Shown here piece after piece: positions 17,544 to 25,209 of a DNA stretch of 64,000 nt (within the stretch, counting starts at the first letter, position 1; each line of letters opens with the position of its first letter). The stretch comes from Dulcicalothrix desertica PCC 7102 (GTDB lineage: Bacteria; Cyanobacteriota; Cyanobacteriia; Cyanobacteriales; Nostocaceae): positions 310,001 to 374,000 of the forward strand of contig NZ_RSCL01000001.1 of assembly GCF_003991905.1 (NCBI RefSeq). The letters are read 5' to 3'. The notes under the pieces were generated by a model, which was not told the DNA's origin, made no database searches, and was given only the letters and a program-made list of their open reading frames with translations. Both the position numbers and the translations under genes were made by a program.

Positions 17544-17980
17544 ATTGTATATCACCTGGTTGCTGGCGCCTCCACAATACAAAAAATGGGCGCCTTTTAC
17601 ATTGGAGGCAAGTTATGGAAATTGTTACTAGCTGGATGGAAAAAGGTATAGAAAAGGGTATAAAACTAGGTAGAGAAGAAGGTTTTAAAATAGGTTGGGA
17701 AGAAGGTTTTAAACTAGGTATGGAAGAAGGCATAGAACTAGGTAGGCAAAGTGCAGTTGCATCGTTTGTTCTCCACCTACTTCAACATCGTTTCGGCAAC
17801 TTAAGCCAAATTCAGCAGGAACGTATTCAAGGTCTTTCCAGAAAACGTTTAGAAGAATTAGGGGAAGCGCTGTTAGATTTTAATTCAATTACCGATTTAA
17901 AGAACTGGCTCGCGCGCATTTAAATTGTATATCACCTGGTTGCAGGCGCCTTCACAATATAACAAATGGGCGCATTTTAC
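17229..17980 (+). repeat. Tandem duplication, 380-bp period, of the Rpn/DUF4351 gene tail
   Basis: The segment from about 17229 to 17600 is repeated from about 17609 to 17980. Both copies contain ATGGAAATTGT (17235 and 17615), the same DUF4351 end, the stop (17541 and 17921) and the same downstream stretch with GGCGCC and ATGGGCGC. Copies differ mostly in the Glu/Gly hinge codons. Confidence 0.9.
17615..17923 (+). pseudogene. Truncated duplicate of the Rpn gene tail (DUF4351 only)
   Basis: 102 residues from the ATG at 17615, preceded by TTGGAGGCAAGTT, which contains a usable GGAGG. It reproduces the last 103 codons of the upstream gene: the MEIVTSWMEKGIEKG start, a re-patterned hinge (KLGREEGFKIGWEEGFKLGM) and the DUF4351 domain (LLQHRFGNLSQIQQERIQGL, LEELGEALLDF). 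It lacks the nuclease core, so it is either a decaying copy or a stand-alone DUF4351 peptide. The preserved reading frame and ribosome site leave the second option open. Confidence 0.7.
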
Positions 17981-18032
17981 AGGAGATATATTTATCATCG
18001 AAACCCCAGGAGGAGGAGGTTTTGGTAGGTAA
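17980..18032 (+). pseudogene. Second copy of the hyuB 3' end
   Basis: 46 nt at 17980-18025 match 16045-16090 in hyuB at 41 positions; all five differences are synonymous in the hyuB frame. It encodes GDIFIIETPGGGGFGR and then stops (TAA 18030-18032). The match begins exactly where the 380-bp duplication ends. Confidence 0.85.
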
Positions 18033-18244
18033 TAGCAAGGTGGCTTAAGCTACCCTATGTAATTGCTCATCTATAAATTTTCTATGAAGATAGAAAAATA
18101 CTAGTTGATACAAGATATATTAGTACAATAATGCTATAGAGGTTATAAAGTATAAAAAATATCTAGTAGATTATGGCGCCTTTCGTTGATAGAGGCGCTT
18201 AGTTCTCGCTGCAAAAATTACACATTAAAAGCCAGGGTCATTAG

Positions 18245-19186
18245 ATGACGAAAAACCCATTTGACCAATTTTCTAAGCAGTTCTTTGAAACCTTCCTCAG
18301 TCCATATGGTGAAGTCAAAATTAGTGAGGAAGTACCCGGAGAACCTACGCTTATAGATATATATTTTTCGCCAACTGTAAAACCAACAAAGATACCAAAG
18401 TCTCTTGGTTTAATACGTCGCATTGCATCATCACCGTGTTTATTAGAACCTTACCGAAACCAACCAAATTTTGATGATGTTGAAAGCTGTTTAAATAAGT
18501 TATTTCCTGTGCGCGCGGAGTATAGGCGTGATTTTGGGCATACTAATGAAATTGTTAGTAATGAAAAATCCCCAAAGCTATGGATAATTGCACCTTCAGC
18601 ATCTGATGAGTTACTCAACCATTATGGCGCCCGACCAAGCAGTAAATGGGTATCGGGCATATACTTTTGCTCAAAAGGTTTCCACACAAGAATTGTATCA
18701 GTTAACAAACTGCCAAAAGCTCCAGACACAATGTGGTTAAGACTGTTTGGACGCGGTGAAGTCCAAGAAGAAGCAATAGACGAAGTTCTAACTCTGGAAC
18801 AAAATGATAATCAGCGCAACGAAGCACTGCGTCTATTATCGACTTGGAGGATTAGTATAGATTTAATACCACAACCAACTTCGGAAGATTTGGAGTTCAA
18901 AATGATAGTATCAAAAGCTTATCAGGAATGGGAACAAGCTACCAGGCGCCAAGGTATCGAGCAAGGTATCGAGCAAGGTATCGAGCAAGGTATCGAGCAA
19001 GGTATCGAGCAAGGTATCGAGCAAGGTCAACGTATTTTGGTGGAAAATTTGCTCAAAGCTCGTTTTGGAACACTTGATCCTGAGTTAACTAATATTATTC
19101 CATCACTCTTAACCCAACCTACAGAGGAATGTGCCCGTTTATTGCTGCAATTATCTCGCGAAGAGTTAATTAATCGCTTTAGTTAG
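18245..19186 (+). CDS. Cyanobacterial hypothetical protein with (GIEQ)n hinge, Rpn-like architecture
   Basis: 313 residues. The N-terminal ~235 residues (MTKNPFDQFSKQFFETFLSP, PTLIDIYFSPTVKPTKIPKS, KLWIIAPSASDELLNHYGAR, SGIYFCSKGFHTRIVSVNKL) resemble a PD-(D/E)XK-type fold with an acidic residue in LIDIYF; catalytic residues cannot be fixed. Six exact GIEQ repeats (18952-19026 in DNA) form a hinge, and a helical tail follows (LVENLLKARFGTLDPELTNI, CARLLLQLSREELINRF) with a DUF4351-like layout. It follows the Rpn remnant on the same strand and may belong to the same functional class, but I cannot name it. The start at 18245 (ATGACG) follows a GGGTCATTAG stretch without a strong ribosome site. 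Confidence 0.7.
   Translation: MTKNPFDQFSKQFFETFLSPYGEVKISEEVPGEPTLIDIYFSPTVKPTKIPKSLGLIRRIASSPCLLEPYRNQPNFDDVESCLNKLFPVRAEYRRDFGHTNEIVSNEKSPKLWIIAPSASDELLNHYGARPSSKWVSGIYFCSKGFHTRIVSVNKLPKAPDTMWLRLFGRGEVQEEAIDEVLTLEQNDNQRNEALRLLSTWRISIDLIPQPTSEDLEFKMIVSKAYQEWEQATRRQGIEQGIEQGIEQGIEQGIEQGIEQGQRILVENLLKARFGTLDPELTNIIPSLLTQPTEECARLLLQLSREELINRFS
18952..19026 (+). repeat. In-frame 12-bp tandem repeat (AAGGTATCGAGC)
   Basis: Six identical tandem 12-mers encode GIEQ repeats. Copies are identical at DNA level, indicating recent expansion by slippage; copy number may vary between strains. Confidence 0.9.
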
Positions 19187-19218
19187 CTTGCCACAATCCT
19201 GTTTTGAACTGCTCAATT

Positions 19219-19812
19219 TTACCTAGGAATACCCATAGAAGACAACCCAGCAGTCGCGCGCAAGTTCTGGGTGCGAATTAATTCGATAAAATCTAAACTA
19301 GAGCGCCCTTCTATTTTTGCTACTATTTCTATAGCATTTAGCAAATGTTCTGCTGCTTCGGTTTCGGTATAATCTCGACGTTGTGCGATTTTTATTGCCG
19401 CAGTGTCAGCTATAATTTCTGAGTCTTGGTTGTTATTTTGGCGCCATATTCGTAATACAGCCATTGAACTTAAACCCACAGCAGCTATAATACCTACAAC
19501 ATCTCGTTGTGCTAGTTCGACAAACCCACCCAATAACCCAGCGACTGCTACACCTTGATAGATATCAGGCTTAAACCATTTTACAGAAGTTAACCAACTC
19601 ACCGTTCGCAGTAATAACATGTCGCGTTGGGGTTTAGTTAGTCGGCGCCACAAATCAAAGTTAATATATATAGGTCTATCTGAATTCCAAGGCAATGGCA
19701 AAGCTACATCTATTACTTTAGCTTGCTCTGGCTTGCTGATTATTTTTACTGTCATCCTGCTTGATGCTGGCATTATTTCCAACAAGCGGCGAATCTCAAT
19801 GTTCTGCTCCAT
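19219..19812 (-). CDS. DUF3318 family protein
   Basis: 197 residues matching the cyanobacterial DUF3318 family: ASSRMTVKIISKPEQAKVID, YINFDLWRRLTKPQRDMLLL, RTVSWLTSVKWFKPDIYQGV, and a later EIIADTAAIKIAQRRDYTET with a possible metalloprotease-like acidic helix. Two short hydrophobic segments at about 85-115 suggest membrane association. The function is unknown. The 3' end faces the plus-strand repeat-hinge gene across 32 nt. Confidence 0.8.
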   Translation of the reverse strand: MEQNIEIRRLLEIMPASSRMTVKIISKPEQAKVIDVALPLPWNSDRPIYINFDLWRRLTKPQRDMLLLRTVSWLTSVKWFKPDIYQGVAVAGLLGGFVELAQRDVVGIIAAVGLSSMAVLRIWRQNNNQDSEIIADTAAIKIAQRRDYTETEAAEHLLNAIEIVAKIEGRSSLDFIELIRTQNLRATAGLSSMGIPR

Positions 19813-19982
19813 ATTTTTGATATAAAATTGTGATTACTAAAACAAGCAACGAGCGTGGAATCATTGGACTACAGTAATATTTTTTACATAATCAAATAAT
19901 CTTGATTAATAAATATCACATAAAAAACTTCAAAATCAAACCCACACACATACAAATCAAATCAATTCTAATTCAACATACT

Positions 19983-20237
19983 ATGGAAGCTTTTGCATTT
20001 TTTCCGCCTGAATGGACTTCGGAGGCAATTCATGCTTACGATTTTTGTTGTCCCACATGCCATTCGAGTAGTTTGGAAGCAACACAAGTTTGGATTAACC
20101 GACGGGCGCCTGTAACCACCGAAAATTATAAACGTAAATGGCAAGAATTTTACCGTTGCCAGTGCGGTGGTGTTTGGTGGGCTTGGAGTAATGATAGACC
20201 ACCCACCAACTTAAAAAAACCAGACGACGAACTGTAG
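19983..20237 (+). CDS. Small zinc-ribbon-like hypothetical protein
   Basis: 84 residues from the ATG at 19983; the frame is open further upstream, but the extra N-terminus is Lys/Ile-rich and unlike the rest. Two Cys pairs, CCPTCHSSS and RCQCGG, bracket a Trp/Arg-rich middle (VWINRRAPV, YKRKWQEFY), a zinc-ribbon arrangement. No partner or function is evident. It ends before a perfect palindrome shared with the convergent porin gene. Confidence 0.65.
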   Translation: MEAFAFFPPEWTSEAIHAYDFCCPTCHSSSLEATQVWINRRAPVTTENYKRKWQEFYRCQCGGVWWAWSNDRPPTNLKKPDDEL

Positions 20238-20342
20238 GTTGGCTTCAGGAACGGAACCCAACAAAAAATCTCCCAACAAAAATATAAACAAAAAGCCCAC
20301 CATTCGGTGAGCTACAGCAAATTCAATCAAATTAACACATTC

Positions 20343-20370
20343 GTAGAGACGTGATTAATCACGTCTCTAC
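20343..20370. terminator. Perfect 28-bp palindrome GTAGAGACGTGATT... between convergent genes
   Basis: Self-complementary over its full length. The same family, with GCG for GTG, occurs at 42931-42958 and 59660-59722. It lies between the zinc-ribbon gene and the porin gene and probably acts as a bidirectional terminator. Confidence 0.65.
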
Positions 20371-20387
20371 ACAACATGTTCGTATTT

Positions 20388-22121
20388 TTAGAATGTGAAG
20401 GTTGTACGTAATGTACCAATGTAAATGGTATCGTTATCGTTGTTATGCTCAGGGTTAAAGATTACCAACAATGCAGGAGTTACCGAAACGTTGTCATTAA
20501 GTTGTAATCTGTACAAAGTCTCTAAGTGGTAAGAAGTATCTTCATCTATTTGACGTATACCAGCTGCGTTACCTGCACGACCAGTTGCGTCTATTCCTCT
20601 AAAATTGCTACCTGTAATTCTAGGAGGTTGCCCAAAAGTAACACCTAGTAAACTACCTTTGCTACCAAAGTCTCTAAGTGCTAAGTTTGCAGCCCAGTAT
20701 GTAGCAGTTGCATCTAATCTATTGTTATCTACTCCTGTTTCACCTGAGATATCAGCCAAACCGTACCATCCACCAATCGCGATTTTGTCACTTAGACGGA
20801 AGTTAACTTGGGCACCGTAATGATTTGAAGAAGTCGCAATATTACCAAAAGGTTGGCTAGCCAAAGTACTACCTAAACTTTCAAATACGTTTACACCACC
20901 ACCTGCAGTTCTAGCGGCTGTAGCAGTAGCTGCAGTAAATGGATTTTGGTAACTATGTGCATAAGTTAAACCTATACCTAATTGTCTGCTGGGTTGGAAA
21001 GCAATCTGACCAATTGCAGCGTAGTTACTCTCAAAAAGACCATCTCTATCTAATGGACTGCTCGCACGATTTTCGCGTCCACCAGCTAGATAAGCAGCAG
21101 ATACGGAAATTGCACCACTGGGGTTAAAGGTAATGGTCGCACCGGCACCACCAGCACCTTGGCGGTAAATTGGGCTAAAACGACCATAGCGAGAGATTGA
21201 ACCACGGCTAGAGCTAGCAAAGTCTGGGTTAAAGTTATTGATGTTTTCCCACACCTCACCGTTGTTAGCATCAACTTTGATACGAATCGCATCACTCAAG
21301 TTGAAAGCGTAGTTAATTTTATCGATTTCAACACCGTTATTAGTGTTGTTATCGTAAGCTAAACGGGTCATGTTGGTACCCGTAACACTGCTATTATTTA
21401 CAGTGTTTCCTGATTGCAAACGAATTTGCAACTGGTCTTTTCCACTAAAACTGCTAAGTAAGTTCAAACGAACACGCTGCGACAAAACGGTGTTGCTGTT
21501 CTCGTCTAAATCTCTTCTTGTAGCTGGAGCGCCAGTAACTAATGTACGAGAACTAACTGCTTGTTCTTCGCCAAAAGCATCAGAAACGCTGAAGATTGCT
21601 TCCCCGACTAACTTGGTTGTGGTAGAGAACTGGTTCGCTTCCAATTCAGCGGTGCGTGCTTCTAAGTTGTCAACGCGACCACGTAGGGTTGCTAGTTCTG
21701 CACTAAATTCTTCTTGTAAACGCTGTAATGTAGCTAGGTCTTCTTTTCTAACTAAGTCAGCGGTTGCGGTTGCGATTAATTCGTTTACGCGGTCTAAACA
21801 AGCGTTTAAACCTGCTGCGAATTCGTAACGAGTTAATGCGCGGTTTCCACGGTAGGTTCCGTTGGGATAACCTGCGATACAACCGTAACGTTCTACTAAT
21901 GACTGTAATGCTTGGAATGCCCAGTCAGTAGGTTGTACGTCTGAAAATTGTGAAACTGATGTTACTTGACCTATATTGTCGGTCTTTTGCGCTTGTGCCA
22001 TTTCGCTAACCGAAGGCACATTTTGACCCATTTCGCCAGCGAAAGCGCTGTTTGCAGTAGCAAATGCCGCAGCTACAACAACTGGGCTTAACTTAATCGT
22101 GTTCCAAAGTATTTTTCGCAT
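20388..22121 (-). CDS. SLH-domain OprB-type porin (iron uptake porin family), copy 1
   Basis: 577 residues from the ATG at 22121 (MRKILWNTIKLSPVVVAAAF signal peptide, cleavage near NSAFAGE). An upstream in-frame GTG at 22139 is part of the leader shared with the second porin. An SLH domain at ~50-115 (FSDVQPTDWAFQALQSLVER, IAGYPNGTYRGNRALTRYEF) anchors to pyruvylated cell wall. A short coiled coil follows (LQRLQEEFSAELATLRGRVD), then a beta-barrel ending in LLVIFNPEHNNDNDTIYIGT and TLRTTFTF with C-terminal Phe. Such porins are the main outer-membrane channels of cyanobacteria; members have been linked to iron and inorganic-ion uptake. A paralogue lies about 0.7 kb upstream on the same strand. 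Confidence 0.92.
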   Translation of the reverse strand: MRKILWNTIKLSPVVVAAAFATANSAFAGEMGQNVPSVSEMAQAQKTDNIGQVTSVSQFSDVQPTDWAFQALQSLVERYGCIAGYPNGTYRGNRALTRYEFAAGLNACLDRVNELIATATADLVRKEDLATLQRLQEEFSAELATLRGRVDNLEARTAELEANQFSTTTKLVGEAIFSVSDAFGEEQAVSSRTLVTGAPATRRDLDENSNTVLSQRVRLNLLSSFSGKDQLQIRLQSGNTVNNSSVTGTNMTRLAYDNNTNNGVEIDKINYAFNLSDAIRIKVDANNGEVWENINNFNPDFASSSRGSISRYGRFSPIYRQGAGGAGATITFNPSGAISVSAAYLAGGRENRASSPLDRDGLFESNYAAIGQIAFQPSRQLGIGLTYAHSYQNPFTAATATAARTAGGGVNVFESLGSTLASQPFGNIATSSNHYGAQVNFRLSDKIAIGGWYGLADISGETGVDNNRLDATATYWAANLALRDFGSKGSLLGVTFGQPPRITGSNFRGIDATGRAGNAAGIRQIDEDTSYHLETLYRLQLNDNVSVTPALLVIFNPEHNNDNDTIYIGTLRTTFTF

Positions 22122-22529
22122 CTTTGTATTCTCACTCACACCTACGTAATTATTTTACATGTGTCTGGGAGTTTTTTCTCACTTATACAAAGATTTAATT
22201 TAAATTGTTTGCATAAATTTTATAAATTAAGCTCTTGACAATTCAGCAAGTCTCTGAAATGCCGCATTTCACCCTTGTCAAGCCAGTTCAAGATGAGTGA
22301 TGATTTTACTTGACGCTAGGTTAAAGTCAGGTTATGGCGCCTGAAAATTTACCTATAAAGCTATGGAAGTATGATGAAATCTAGATTTTGGTATGTAACA
22401 TTTTTTACAGAAAATTTTAGAAAAGTTTGGGCACAAATAAGTTATATGTAGCGTCTTTTATTATCTTGTTCAAAAATCGCCTATCTCAACATAATTAATA
22501 AAGTATATTTTTGTCAATAAGGTAAACTT

Positions 22530-22750
22530 GGCAACGGATGATAAACGGATGTAACGGATAACTGATTTTAAATAACTATTTTTTATATCCAGGACTTACG
22601 CATAAAACCCGAGAAACCGGGCTTCTTGTCAAGGATATTGCTAGAAAACGTTGATTTATCGTGAAGAAGCCCGGTTTATTGAAAGTCATCGGACGCGGCG
22701 CCTGCTATAAACAAGTAAATCATCCGTTACATCCGCTCTCATCCGTTGCC
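22530..22750. repeat. 221-bp element bounded by inverted ACGGATG repeats with an inner hairpin
   Basis: The left edge GGCAACGGATG..AACGGATGTAACGGAT (22530-22560) and the right edge CATCCGTTACATCC..CATCCGTTGCC (22721-22750) are inverted copies. Inside, AAACCGGGCTTCTT (22614-22627) pairs exactly with 22664-22677. It lies in the 718-bp gap between the two porin genes and has no reading frame. It looks like a non-coding repetitive element. Confidence 0.75.
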
Positions 22751-22839
22751 AGAAAACCCCCATCTGGATAAGAATGGGGGTCGGATTAGATTATTAGAGG
22801 ATTACTGGAGAAATACAGAAAACTAAGATTGATTAAATC

Positions 22840-24417
22840 TTAGAAAGAGAAGGTGGTACGAACGGTACCAACGTAGATGGTGTCATTATTGTTGTTGTGT
22901 TCTGGGTTGAAGATGACCAACAAAGCAGGTGTTACCTGGATTCTGTCGTTCAACTGCATTTTGTAAAGAGCTTCTAAATGGTAAGAGGTGTCAGCATCTT
23001 TTGTTACATTAGCACTACCACCACTTAACTTAGGAGGCTGACCAAAGATTAGACCCAAGGTATTACCTTCACGACCAAAGTCTTTGATGCCCAAGGTAGC
23101 AGCCCAGTAGTTGATATCAGCATTTGCTGTACCATTAACTCTTTCAGCATTGGCAAAACCGTACCAACCACCAAGAGTTGCTTTATCAGTGAGGTTGAAG
23201 CTGGCTTGTACACCGTAGTTATTAGAAGTAGCAGGTACAGTTGTGCCAAAGGGATTGTTCGCTTTAGCGCTACCTGTACCACTAGCAAAACTGTCAAATC
23301 CACCAACGCTATCAGTGTAAGTACGAGCGTAGGTCAAACCAACTCTGAGTTTGTCGCTGGGTTTGATTTCCAACTGACCAAATACAGCATTATCACCATT
23401 AAACACACCCCGATCTACACCGGGATTGCTGTTATCGTTGCTTAAGTAAGCTCCAGTCAAGCTGATTTTACCTTTGGGGTTAAAGGTAGCAGTAACACCA
23501 GCACCACCGGAACCAGAACGGTAGATGGGGCTGAAACGTCCGTAACGAGAGATCGCACCAGTACCACTGCTTTGGAAGTCAGGGTTGAAGTTAGTGACGT
23601 TATCGTTTAACTCAGCACCAGTAGCATCAACTTTAACAGCTAATTTATCGCTCAAGTTGAAGCTATAGTTAGCTTTGTCGATTGAAACGGCGTTAGAGGT
23701 ATTACCATCAAATCCTAAACGGGTCATGTTAGTGCCCGAAGAAGCTGCATTACTAGCGATGTCGCCAGAATTTAAACGAAGTTGCAACTTATCTGTACCA
23801 GAGAAGCTGCTTTCCAAGGTTAGACGAACGCGGTTAGAGAAAATAGCGTTAGTATTTTCTCCAACTTTATTGTTCTCGCCACCAAAAAGATCGGATGCAA
23901 CAAAGATTGCTTCACCCTTAAGTTTGGTGGTGGTGGAGAATTGCTTCGCTTCTAAGGTTGCGGTGCGTGCGTCAAGTTCATCAACGCGACCACGTAGGGT
24001 TGCGAGTTCATCAGCGAACTCTTCTTGTAAGCGTTGTAGTGCAGCTAAGTCATCTTTTCTAACTAAATCTGCGGTGGCTGTGGCAATCAATTCGTTTACA
24101 CGGTCTAAGCACGCATTTACACCAGCCGCAAACTCATAACGAGTCATTGCGCGATTACCACGAAATGTACCGCCGGGATAACCTGCGATACATCCGTAAC
24201 GCTCTACTAAAGACTGTAATGCTTGGAAAGCCCAATCGGTAGGCTGTACATCGGAAAACTGTGAAACGGAAGTTACTTGTCCGATGTTGTTCGATTCTGC
24301 TAGTTTAGCTACTGATGTTTCGTTTGCTTCAACTGCGAATGCGCTGTTAGAAGCAATGAATGTTGCAGCAACTAAAACTGGCGCCAACTTGATAACGTTC
24401 CAGAATAGCTTTGTCAT
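22840..24417 (-). CDS. SLH-domain OprB-type porin (iron uptake porin family), copy 2
   Basis: 525 residues from the ATG at 24417 (MTKLFWNVIKLAPVLVAATF, cleavage near NSAFAVE). The layout is the same as in copy 1: SLH domain (FSDVQPTDWAFQALQSLVER, IAGYPGGTFRGNRAMTRYEF), coiled coil (LQRLQEEFADELATLRGRVD), barrel, and C-terminal VRTTFSF. The leader GGTGTGAGTGAGAG before the ATG matches that of copy 1, so both the start and perhaps translational control are shared. Unlike the rest of the window, this gene and its leader contain four of the ~7 GATC sites found (near 23410, 23560, 23890, 24448), which hints at a different recent history. A small G-C stem near 22755-22780 (ACCCCCATC...GGGGGT) lies just downstream. 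Confidence 0.92.
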   Translation of the reverse strand: MTKLFWNVIKLAPVLVAATFIASNSAFAVEANETSVAKLAESNNIGQVTSVSQFSDVQPTDWAFQALQSLVERYGCIAGYPGGTFRGNRAMTRYEFAAGVNACLDRVNELIATATADLVRKDDLAALQRLQEEFADELATLRGRVDELDARTATLEAKQFSTTTKLKGEAIFVASDLFGGENNKVGENTNAIFSNRVRLTLESSFSGTDKLQLRLNSGDIASNAASSGTNMTRLGFDGNTSNAVSIDKANYSFNLSDKLAVKVDATGAELNDNVTNFNPDFQSSGTGAISRYGRFSPIYRSGSGGAGVTATFNPKGKISLTGAYLSNDNSNPGVDRGVFNGDNAVFGQLEIKPSDKLRVGLTYARTYTDSVGGFDSFASGTGSAKANNPFGTTVPATSNNYGVQASFNLTDKATLGGWYGFANAERVNGTANADINYWAATLGIKDFGREGNTLGLIFGQPPKLSGGSANVTKDADTSYHLEALYKMQLNDRIQVTPALLVIFNPEHNNNNDTIYVGTVRTTFSF

Positions 24418-24561
24418 TATTTTTCTCTCACTCACACCTAGTGGTTTGATCATTGAGTTGCTTCTCATAGTCTTTTTTCTCTACGAGAATTTACTTATGA
24501 CTTCCAAACGAAGTGTAGCAAGAGGCGATGGCTGATTTCTGTCAGCCACCGCACGTTTTAT

Positions 24562-25209
24562 TTATTTTCGCTGAATGGTATTCTGGTTACTATTTGCTGG
24601 TGTACGTAAGATAATCCGACGCTTGTGACGAATCATTGTGTTCTCTTCTTCAAACTGTTGCAACAAACGAGTTACGGTGACTCTAGTAGTATTTAATACT
24701 TCAGCCATTTCTTGATGAGTAACATTGAGGTCAATTAATTTACCTTGCTCAACGTCACGACCAAATTTCTCGCTCAACCATACTAAGAATTGCCACAAGC
24801 GTAGAGAAATAGGTTTACGGTGTACTATGCTCAACAACTCTTCAGCTTGCTGAATGTGTGACAAGAATGAGTTAATGTCTTGATGCCACAACTGAGGAGG
24901 AACGACACTAACTTCAACGCTGGTCAGACATTCAATTTGATAAGGCTTTACACGTGACAAAGGGTAGCCTATTAAATCTCCAGGTCCCCAATATCCCAAG
25001 GTGATGAACGTTCCATCTTCACTCCATGTCAAAGTCCGAACGGCGCCACGCTCTATTTTCCATAACACGTCATTACGTGCAGGAATTGTTTCGCGACGAG
25101 TAAATAACCGTTGCTGCAAACCAGATGTATTTGTACTGGTGTTTGTGTTGGTGTTGGTAGCTGAATTCTGTGGAATACCATTTGTGTTGCGGCTTGTGGA
25201 ATACATCAT
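24562..25209 (-). CDS. Crp/Fnr-family transcriptional regulator
   Basis: 215 residues. After a Thr/Asn repeat-rich N-terminus (TNTNTNTSTNTSG) comes a cyclic-nucleotide-binding-type jelly roll (LFTRRETIPARNDVLWKIER, GAVRTLTWSEDGTFITLGYW, GPGDLIGYPLSR), then a long dimerisation helix and a C-terminal winged helix with the recognition segment NVTHQEMAEVLNTTRVTVTR. The cAMP-contacting Arg/Ser residues of Crp are not obvious, so it more likely senses another ligand or works without one. It lies directly upstream of the porin pair on the same strand, with a 144-bp gap, and a 1.6-kb gene-free region precedes it. Regulation of the porins is a plausible but untested role. Confidence 0.88.
   Translation of the reverse strand: MMYSTSRNTNGIPQNSATNTNTNTSTNTSGLQQRLFTRRETIPARNDVLWKIERGAVRTLTWSEDGTFITLGYWGPGDLIGYPLSRVKPYQIECLTSVEVSVVPPQLWHQDINSFLSHIQQAEELLSIVHRKPISLRLWQFLVWLSEKFGRDVEQGKLIDLNVTHQEMAEVLNTTRVTVTRLLQQFEEENTMIRHKRRIILRTPANSNQNTIQRK

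Noticed and set aside
21370-21828. 152-residue plus-strand open frame inside porin copy 1
   Set aside because: Antisense shadow of the SLH/coiled-coil coding region; the matching frame at 23675-24139 in the second porin arises from the same sequence and has no protein-like features.
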